From Funneliformis mosseae (lineage: Eukaryota > Glomeromycota > Glomeromycetes > Glomerales > Glomeraceae), in NCBI GenBank assembly GCA_910592005.1, contig CAJVPP010002233.1:1-15710 (forward strand): a DNA stretch of 15,710 nucleotides, in the 5' to 3' direction. Every line of letters starts with the position of its first letter. Positions within the stretch are counted from its first letter, which is position 1. This document shows positions 9,150 through 15,710 of the stretch, in pieces. Under the pieces are notes generated by a model, which searched no databases, was not told the origin of the DNA, and saw only the letters and a list, made by a program, of their open reading frames with translations. The position numbers and the translations under genes are program-made.

Positions 9150-9680
9150 TCAGAATCTTCATTATTGTCAGAATCAATTCTGAATAAAATGTCAGCATTT
9201 ACATTATTTTTTTCTAAATGGTGTTGAACTTGAAATATATATTGCTGAAGATTTAATAACCATCTAACTCTTTTGGTTCAATTTTTTACAGTTGAAGTTT
9301 ATAACCATTTCAATGCTGCATTATCAGTTACTAAGATAAAGGGTTTTAAGGAAGTATAATAATGAAAGTATTTAACTGCCCAGTTGATTGCTAGACATTC
9401 TAATTCTTGAGCACTATAATTTTGTTCATGTATATTAAGGATTCTACTTGCATAAGCAATTACTTTCTCTTTTTCTTAATCATCCTTTTGTGCTAGTACA
9501 GCTTCTAGTCTAATTCCTGAAGCGTTAGTGAAAAGATAAAACATTTTATCAAAATCTGAATATCCTAATATTAGAACTTATGTCAGTTTTTCTTTCAAGG
9601 TTTCAAATGCATTTTGACATTCATTAGTCCAGTCATATTCAACTCCTTTCTTTGTCAAGTTATTCAAAGGTTTGGCAATT
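9150..9680 (-). pseudogene. RNase H domain of pol with connection segment, decayed
   Basis: RNase H removes the RNA strand of the RNA/DNA hybrid during reverse transcription. The connection reads ECQNAFETLKEKLT near 9590-9640, as is usual before the domain. The first catalytic motif reads FTNASGI, with Asn (AAC at 9524-9526) instead of the catalytic Asp. EQNYSAQELECLAI carries the catalytic Glu, and LVTDNAALKWL carries the next Asp. NADILFRI is the worn form of the NADALSR-type motif. A TAA after AQKDD replaces a probable Gln. With the first metal-binding Asp missing the domain would be inactive even without the stops. Confidence 0.92.
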
Positions 9681-9749
9681 TTTAAGAAATCTTTGATAAA
9701 TTTTCAGTAATATGATGTCAATCTAAGAAATCCTTTAATTTGTCTCACA

Positions 9750-10674
9750 TTTTTTGATACAGAAAACTCTTAAACTTTTTCTATTTTCTAAAGATCTGAT
9801 AAAATTCCATATTCATTAATTTTATGTCCTAAAAATTGTAATTCTCTTTTAAACATTTCACATTTTCTTTGTTTAATGCTAGGTTTGCTTTTCTCAGCTT
9901 ATAAAAGAGCATTTGAAGGTATTCACAATGTTCTTCAAAACTATTCAAATAAACGATAATATTATCAATGAAGACTGCTACAAATCAGTTAATATATTCT
10001 TCTAATACTTTATTCATCATTTTTTGAAAAGTTGCTGAGGCATTACATAAACCAAAAGACATAATATTAAATTCATAATGTCCTCCTTTAATTACGAATG
10101 CAGTTTTCTCTCTATCCTTAGGATTCATTTCAATTTGTCAAAATCCACTGGCTAGGATAAATGTTAAAAACTATTTTGCTCTATTTAAGTTTTCTAAAAT
10201 TTCATCAATTTTAGGCAAAGGGTAAGCATCTTCTTTCTTGAGTTTGTTAAATCCTCTATAATTGATACATAGTCTTTTCTTTCCATTCACTTTCTTTATA
10301 AGAATTGCAGGTTATGTCTATAGACTATCAGATACTTGAATAATTCCTTTATATAGCATCTTCTTAATTTTTCCATCAATAAACTCTTGTTCTTCCTTTA
10401 TTATTTGATAATAATTTCTCCTAATTGGATCAATATTTCTTATATTAATTTTATGTTGAATTACATTAGTTCTTTCAATTCTAGTTGATTGTTCAGTTTT
10501 AGAGATATTGGTGATGAATCTGTCTTTATTTTCTTCTATTAGAATGTTAATTTCCTTTTGTTGCTTTAGAATCACAACTTCCTCTTTTACAGTTTCTGCT
10601 TGCATAGTTTCTGCAAGATTATTAGGCAAGTTATTCCATACAATTCGATCTAATATTTCATTAATAAATGTCAT
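9750..10674 (-). pseudogene. Reverse transcriptase domain of pol, decayed
   Basis: RT copies the element RNA into DNA. A clean frame of 118 codons covers 10318-10674 and includes INIRNIDPIRRNYYQIIKEE and the IDGKIKKMLYKGIIQVSDS segment typical of the N-terminus. Downstream it continues past TAG and TAA to PAILIKKVNGKKRLCINYR, DAYPLPKIDEIL and EKTAFVIKGGHYEFNIMSFG. SFGLCNASATFQKMMN lies near 10028-10075. Motif A, normally with Asp before LASG, reads FILASGF, with Ile at 10156-10158. The YxDD motif reads FIDN at 9961-9972, so the second Asp is Asn. A TGA after ASGF falls where Trp is expected. Both catalytic motifs are therefore damaged. Confidence 0.95.
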
Positions 10675-11335
10675 GTGAGTTGGGATAGTTTTTCCTTGTT
10701 TAGCTATTTCTTCATATTTCAGAAAACTGAAACGAATCCAAAGTCTATTTTTATCCTCTTCAGTTTATTTTAGCTTAGTTCCTTTAGGAACTTTCATAGT
10801 GTATACATTGCAATTAAATTCTGGATCATTGAATAGATATTCTAAGTCTTCTTCTTGATTTTTACTTCAGTTTTTTCTTCAGTTTCTCGTACTGCTGCTT
10901 TCATTAGATTCTCATTCCTTCTACCTTTCCTCTAAAAGATTGCCACATTCCATACATAACTTCTCCTTTTCTAATTGAGAGAAATATACCATTTTTATCG
11001 TACAAAATGTTAAGTACATATTTGGGATGGTTAACTTCTTTTTCATATGTTTCTACTTCATCAGCCTAAGATTGAATTGAATCTTTCTCATAGGCTTAGT
11101 TCTAAAGGTCTGTATCTTCTTCTTGTTCTTCAATCTTGATGATATAGCTGTCTGTTTCTTCTTCATCATCATATTCTAATCCTTGCTCGATTATTTCATT
11201 AAGTTTATTCTCAATAGTTACAGCTCAAATTCTTTTTCTAACTACACATTGTACTGGGATTATGGCTTTATCCAATCCAGAGGTAAGGATCATTTTATTA
11301 TTCTCAAAGTTAACATTAACTTTATTTTTCTTGCA
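10675..11335 (-). pseudogene. Acidic linker between protease and RT
   Basis: This segment of the polyprotein has no named domain. It contains LTSGLDKAIIPVQCVVRK near 11240-11300 and a strongly acidic run (GLEYDDEEETDSYI, then EEQEEDTD) near 11115-11190. NHPKYVLNILYDKNGIFLS near 10980-11035 is followed by further broken text. TAA and TAG codons interrupt it, and the frame shifts at least once between 10900 and 10690. Such acidic linkers occur in this group of elements, but a function cannot be stated. Confidence 0.6.
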
Positions 11336-11926
11336 CTAATCAATTTCTAATAATAAGGTTTGATTAATCAAATCAATAACTTGAAATATTGTTTTGATGA
11401 GAATTCCTTGAATGATTAATAGCATATTTTTAATCATTTCTAGTGCTCTTTCTCTTTGTCTATTTGCAGCAATGATGATTAACTGTGAAGATTCATCAAT
11501 ATCTAATCTAAGTTTCTTCATCAATTTGTATATCATGATGCTTATCGTAGCTTCTGTATTAATAATAGCAATTATAAGGTTCTTCTTAATTTTAACATGA
11601 CATTTTAATACATAGTTTGTTCTTCTTCTTCTGAAGTGCTGGTAAATGCTTACATTTCCTTTCAATTTAGGTCTTCTCATTCCTTAAAGGAGTTTTTGTT
11701 GCTGTAATCTAAATTGCATCATTTGTCTTATATTAATATTAGCTTTAATATTTACAAGGTCATTCCAAATGTTATAAAGTTTAATATTATCTAAAAGTGA
11801 TGATCCTTTAGGTATTCTCTTCTTAGGCTTAGTAGTATTGTCTACTACTGTTTAAGGTATCTATTCAGTTATCTCCATTGGTTTATTAATTGTCTAAGAT
11901 TGAGTTTATCTGGTATTAGTTTCTCT
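11336..11926 (-). pseudogene. Gag-pol linker and retropepsin-type protease, decayed
   Basis: The frame of the zinc-knuckle block continues without a shift from 11926 through the linker, interrupted by TAA or TAG at about six sites that read naturally as Gln, so gag and protease were once one ORF. The linker has KPKKRIPKGSSLLDN and MMQFRLQQQKLL. The protease (114-codon clean frame, 11336-11680) has KIKKNLIIAIINTEATISIM: the catalytic DTGA motif is NTEA, with Asn at 11558-11560 and Glu at 11552-11554. SSQLIIIAANRQRE and ending LLLEID match the flap region and the C-terminal G.DW-like motif of retrotransposon aspartic proteases. A retropepsin without its Asp cannot cleave the polyprotein. Confidence 0.88.
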
Positions 11927-13647
11927 TTATGATTCAGATCTTTTTCTCTTAATCACTGGGAAGACTTCTTGTTCAAACATGTTTATTTCCTTTCTATTTT
12001 GGTCATTGTTTCTGATTATCCAGTTATCTTGAGGTAAAACATTTTTTGAGAGATATCGTCTAGCTATATGATCTTTATCTCTACATCTGAAACAGATTAA
12101 TTCCTTTCTTAGTTTGCCTTCAGGATTGTAACTTTTTCTTTCAGCTGGATTAGTAGTTAATGCGACCATAATATTTACTTGATTTAAAACCATTTGTTCA
12201 AATTGTTTAGATAATTTTTCAATGTTGTTTTCAACTTTTGGCTTGCTAAATCATGTTCTATTGCATAATATCTTCCAGCTTCAACAGTTTTAGCTTAAAT
12301 AATAGTGACATCTAAATCAATTGGATTTTGAATTACGACTAAGGTTGCTAATTTTTTATTTAATCCACTTAAGAATATTTATACTTTAAAGGCATTTAGA
12401 ATTCTTCTTGCATCTACTCTATTTACTAACTTCTTAAATTTAGATGCATAGATTTCAACCTTTTCATTTCCTTGTTTTAGGTTCATTAATTCATATTACT
12501 ATCTATGTAATTTTTCTTGCAATGAGAAGCGTGTTAAGAATCTTTCTCTAAATCCTGTGTTTGCATCTTCGTCCCATCTGTTAATTGTATTGCTTACTAG
12601 ATTGTATCAGTCAGCTGCTTTTTCTCTTAAAATTTCTACTGCAATTGTTATTCTTCTATTGTCTGACCATCTATTAGCTTCTTTTACTCTTAAAAACATT
12701 TCAATCTATTCTTAAGCATCTTTACTGTTTTTTTCATAGAAAGAGTTGACTTTTATAATTGAACTTCCTGCTGCAGGTAGTGTTGGAATATTAATACCAT
12801 TAAATCTATTGGTCATACTGGTTGTAATTTGTATTATCAATGCATTGAGCTGATCTGCTATTATAGCTATATTTACAAGATTTAGTAAAGGAGTTTTCCT
12901 ATAAGTAAAGTGGTTAGTGTTATATGAGATGATAAGAATATGTTGATATATTACTTCTGGTTTAAAGTAATATGTAAATCTAAGGCTAAATACTAAAGAT
13001 ATTGCTACTTTTGCTGCTTATTCAGTGTCAAGATTATGAGGATTATTAACATCAAAATACTGTTCTATTTCTTCAAAATATTGTTTACTTAGAGATGAAT
13101 ATGTATATGCACGATATTGTTGGTAAATCCACTAATAGAATCTTTGAAATTAAATACTTAGATTTTCAGATGGTCGATGACAAATTCTACAAGACTTATC
13201 AAAAGATTTTATAAGGTGTGTTTATCCTAAATATTTGAAGTAGTCGTCTGAATGTTATTTTCTTATTTTACTGTATAGGTCACAATTCATGTACTAGTAG
13301 AAATCTCTAAGTTAATTTAATAAGTCTTTTCTGATTTCTAATAGATTATTTCTGTTTTTATGTAGATTGAATAAGTGGTTATTAAGAACTTTTAATCCTT
13401 TCTTGACTTCCTATTTGATTAAATAGATTATGTCAAGTGAAAATTTACTTCTTTTATGAGTAACTAATTCTCTAATTTCTCCTCTAATATCAGAATAGAT
13501 ATAAATATAGCTAAGAAGTTTAGTGAGAGTATTCAATTGTTATTGTAATTCTCTGATTACTAGAAGGATTTCAATATCAATTTCTTCTAAATGGTTAGTT
13601 GTGTTATTGATATTCTTTTCTAATCTTAACAATTCTTGAATACTCAT
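11927..13647 (-). pseudogene. Gag polyprotein, decayed
   Basis: Gag forms the particle that packages element RNA. The start is an ATG at 13647 (MSIQELLRLEKNINN), 30 nt past the primer binding site. An N-terminal helical region is followed by a CRICHRPSENLS segment near 13150-13200. The retrotransposon gag core (PF03732-like) lies at about 12500-12730: IEMFLRVKEANRWSDNRRI, ILREKAAD then TGA for Trp, and GFRERFLTRFSLQEKLHR. KQGNEKVEIYASKFKKLVNR follows. A single-nucleotide frameshift near 12245 leads into the 12193-11927 frame, which holds CFRCRDKDHIARRYL: a CCHC zinc knuckle whose last Cys is Tyr and whose two glycines are Arg and Asp. Stops in the core replace Trp or Gln. The gene is dead. 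Confidence 0.9.
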
Positions 13648-13676
13648 ATAAATTATACTGAATTATTATTTTCATT

Positions 13677-13693
13677 CCTTATAAGAAGTACCA
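13677..13693 (-). other. Primer binding site
   Basis: On the minus strand the 5' LTR ends ...TGTAACA, followed by TTT and then TGGTACTTCTTATAAGG. The TGG at a few nucleotides from the LTR fits pairing with the CCA end of a tRNA primer. I cannot assign the tRNA from memory. Confidence 0.65.
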
Positions 13694-13696
13694 AAA

Positions 13697-14414
13697 TGTT
13701 ACATTAGGTTTTGTAACTTCAAATAAATCTCAAAAGAGTAAATAAAATTAAGACAATTACTTAAGGAATCATGGGTGAAAATTTACAATAATGTCAAAGA
13801 ATTATTCTAAATAATAAATACATGAGATAAACACAAAATAAACATAAAGATAACTCAAAGATATTTCAGAGATTACGCTTTAGAAACTCTAAGTTAATAC
13901 AGTAAATCAATACAATATTATATAATAAGTTCACTAACAAAAGGGTTTGCACGAATGTAAAGGGTTACAGATAATTTATAATAGTTTTAATAGGTTTGCG
14001 AAAAATAAATTTTATACTTGATTAATTATACTTCTTTATTAATATAATATATAAATTCAGTACCTAAAAGATTAATATCTCGTCAGTGCTAAGATTCAAA
14101 AAAAATACAGAGATATTTATACACGTTAAATAAATGATAAAATAAACTAAACTAAATATACCGAAGGAAATAAAGTTGCTATTTCACTAAATAATAAAGT
14201 TGTTGTGTCAATAAAATTACCAGATCTGTAAGTAATTAAATGGACATCTATAATCTACATAATTATTAAAGGCAATAAAATTGACATCTAAGGATTTACA
14301 TAATTAATCAATGGCAATAAAATGTACAAAATGATTTTCATAAAAGATCTACATGTCAATAAAATTGACTTCTTATTCTACTAATTAAATCTATCTAAAA
14401 TTTTACCTGTCACA
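13697..14414 (-). repeat. 5' LTR of the Gypsy element (right copy)
   Basis: This is the 718-bp partner of 6296-6930. On the minus strand it begins TGTGACAGG and ends CCTAATGTAACA, so it has the TG...CA ends of an LTR. It differs from the left copy by about 75 transitions, about 3 transversions, a few 1-3 nt indels and one 84-bp length difference at 14286-14369. Six related 13-mers of the CAATAAAATTGAC type lie between 14168 and 14369, against four in the left copy. They lie upstream of the candidate TATA box, that is, in the U3 part. Confidence 0.95.
14010..14016 (-). promoter_or_regulatory. Candidate TATA box in the 5' LTR
   Basis: TATAAAA on the minus strand, about 400 nt inside the LTR and retained in both copies despite heavy divergence around it. 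It would place the RNA start roughly 30 nt further on, with the remainder of the LTR as R-U5. TATA-like words are frequent in DNA this AT-rich. Confidence 0.4.
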
Positions 14415-15009
14415 ATATCTTAGAATATAAGATATATTAATCAAACTTATAATGATGAACTCAATAGTAAGTTAGTATAATGTATTATAACAAATCCTAG
14501 ATAAAGAATAACATTGAAGAAAAAAGTAAATTTGTATGAATTTAAATTGATTCTTTATTAATAGCTTAAAACTTATAAAAGAGTTAATTTACAACTTAAG
14601 CAAAAAGCTATTCTATTTATATAAAAATGAATTTGCTATAGTTAACTACTTGTTAGGCTATAAATTAACTATTTTAGTAAACTTTAATTATAAAATAATG
14701 CTAAAAAATAATAAAATAAAGATATAAAATATAAGATAAATAATATGAAATAATATGAAATAAGAAAATAAATAAACATAATGAAGACATTTTAAAATGA
14801 ATAGTTAGCTATTATTATGAGTATAATTAAAATTTGTGATATCAGAAGAATCAGATAAATTTTAGTGATCAGGTAAATCTTGTAGATCCTTATTATTTTT
14901 TTGATTTGCCTATCACAGTAATTGTAGATCATTACTACGTATTATTATCTGATGATTTTTACGTGATATTTTCTGTGTATGTAATGACGTTCATTTCTAA
15001 TACTGATAA
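14415..15009. other. AT-rich flank of the retrotransposon with inverted-repeat words, no gene
   Basis: No legible coding sequence. From 14700 to 14775 it is simple AT-rich repeat, including two adjacent AATAATATGAA-like units. At 14865-14879 GTGATCAGGTAAATC pairs imperfectly with GATTTGCCTATCAC at 14903-14916 (one extra base and one mismatch). AGTAAT and ATTACT arms surround TGTAGATC at 14918-14937. TTGTAGATC occurs twice, as noted for the left edge of the window. Such words may mark the end of a small DNA transposon between the Gypsy LTR and the Tnp2 remnant. The last part, from about 14960, may hold worn transposase codons. Confidence 0.35.
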
Positions 15010-15710
15010 TACTATATATGAGAAAACACATTTATTGTAAGGATAATACCTAACTCTTATGAACTAAATGTGAATGAAATATACAAATATATTGAATCTT
15101 TAGTTAATAAACTTATTCAATTATGAGTTAGTCAAGTTATACAATTACTTAATTATTCAATTAAACAAATTTACTATGCAGCTTTAATTTTAATTTCTAG
15201 TGATACTTCTACAGTATGAAAGGTAATTATCTTTAATTTATATTATTTATCAATTATTATTTGTATTATTTATTAAATTAAATTTTAATGTTAAATTATA
15301 AGATTAGGAAATTTGCTGATCATTTCTCTAAAAGAGAATATTACTAATTTGATTATATAATTTAGGATATTAATACAGATCATTGAAAATCTGATTATAG
15401 TAATTTTGATATTAATTTTCCTTAAAATTCAAAAGAAAAATATTAAAATATTATTTATAAATTTAAAAAATCAGATTCTGCAATATATAACTAAATATTT
15501 ACTAAAAATAAATTTTTAATAAATATCTTTCATTTAACTTCCTTATATTGATATTCAATAGATATTATTGTAAATCTTATGCATAACTTATATTTAGATA
15601 TAGCTAAATAAGTAATATAAAAATGGATTTCTGGCAAAAATTTATTAATTTCTACTAATGATCTCAAAAAAATCTAAAATATTATTGATACTATACCATC
15701 TTTTTCAAAT
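15010..15710 (+). pseudogene. Tnp2-type (CACTA-like) transposase, central part, decayed and cut by the window end
   Basis: The plus-strand frame reads ENTFIVRIIPNSYELNVNEI, where the family has a VGIIPGP..P motif; the Gly and Pro residues are Arg, Asn, Ser and Leu. KYIESLVNKLIQL, TGA (Trp expected) and ISSDTSTV, TGA (Arg), K follow. After a candidate intron the text resumes with IRKFADHFSKRE, then DYSNFDINFP near 15395-15420 (DYSGFD in relatives). NLMHNLYLDIAK lies near 15570-15610, matching the DPMHNLFLG motif of Tnp2 proteins (PF02992). STNDLKKI, TAA for Gln, NIIDTIPSFSN then run to the window edge. The piece begins roughly where the 5080-6155 remnant stops, so both may be halves of one gene separated by the Gypsy insertion. 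The protein would have been a cut-and-paste transposase; this copy is non-functional. Confidence 0.72.
15223..15302 (+). other. Candidate spliceosomal intron in the transposase remnant
   Basis: An 80-nt AT-rich stretch starts GTAATT directly after the K codon (AAG) of the STV-stop-K block and ends TTATAAG before ATTAGG. The protein similarity stops at the donor and resumes at the acceptor (IRKFADH). Length and base composition match the candidate at 5771-5849. Confidence 0.55.

Larger units (their letters stand above)
6296..14414 (-). mobile_element. Ty3/Gypsy LTR retrotransposon, complete in structure but inactivated
   Basis: The 8.1-kb element lies on the minus strand with two LTRs, a primer binding site, gag with a zinc-knuckle relic, then protease, RT, RNase H and integrase in that order. 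The protease-RT-RNase H-integrase order defines Ty3/Gypsy (Metaviridae-like) rather than Copia elements. The integrase carries a GPF/Y-type tail and no visible chromodomain. A small extra ORF follows pol and ends in the 3' LTR. Every protein is broken by stops and frameshifts, and each enzyme lacks a catalytic residue. The flanks do not show a matching 5-bp target duplication (TATTA on the left, ATATC on the right). The LTRs differ at roughly 13 percent of aligned positions, so the insertion is old or was rapidly mutated. Confidence 0.96.

Noticed and set aside
11412..11600. 62-codon open frame on the plus strand with a hydrophobic, membrane-like translation
   Set aside because: It is the exact antisense of the protease block, whose minus-strand frame has clear family motifs. 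The hydrophobic look comes from complementing AT-rich codons.
1..15710. tRNA, rRNA, CRISPR array or replication origin
   Set aside because: No cloverleaf with a T-loop GGTTCRANNCC-like box, no rRNA core sequence and no regularly spaced identical repeats with unique spacers were seen. The many short AT repeats are irregular.

Overview
This is an AT-rich (clearly above 70 percent A+T by eye) eukaryotic window with no intact host gene. It is a graveyard of nested, decayed transposable elements. The element families, short GT-AG introns of about 80 nt and extreme base composition fit the genome of an arbuscular mycorrhizal fungus (Glomeromycotina, for example Gigaspora or Rhizophagus). That assignment rests on recognising protein families and on composition, not on a database search.

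Layout. Positions 470-2130 (minus) hold a nearly full-length but broken gene of the DUF7869 type, a transposon-linked family. Positions 2717-4740 (minus) hold coding-like blocks of an older, apparently spliced gene that I cannot name; it is interrupted by a 611-bp Tc1/mariner remnant at 2869-3479, which has terminal inverted repeats, TA target duplications and the tail of a transposase. Positions 5080-6155 (plus) carry the first half of a Tnp2-type (CACTA-like) transposase remnant. Positions 6296-14414 (minus) are a complete but dead Ty3/Gypsy LTR retrotransposon: 5' LTR 13697-14414, primer binding site, gag, protease, reverse transcriptase, RNase H, a cysteine/histidine spacer, integrase, an additional small 3' ORF, and 3' LTR 6296-6930. 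Positions 15010-15710 (plus) contain a later part of a Tnp2 transposase and run off the window. It picks up about where the left piece stops, so the Gypsy element may sit inside one older transposase gene, together with other inserted DNA.

How the pieces relate. In the Gypsy element gag would form the particle, protease would cut the polyprotein, RT/RNase H would copy the RNA from the primer site, and integrase would insert the copy. This copy can do none of these: protease, RT, RNase H and integrase have each lost a catalytic acidic residue. The dominant signal in the window is mutational. The two LTRs differ by roughly 75 transitions and only about 3 transversions (hand count), and the in-frame stops in the recognisable genes mostly fall where Trp, Gln or Arg is expected. 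This points to cytosine-deamination-type decay (methylation damage or a RIP-like process) acting on several unrelated repeats. I did not find a convincing new functional system. The best candidates for novelty are this mutational signature, the small basic ORF at the 3' end of the Gypsy element, and the unidentified spliced gene at 2717-4740.
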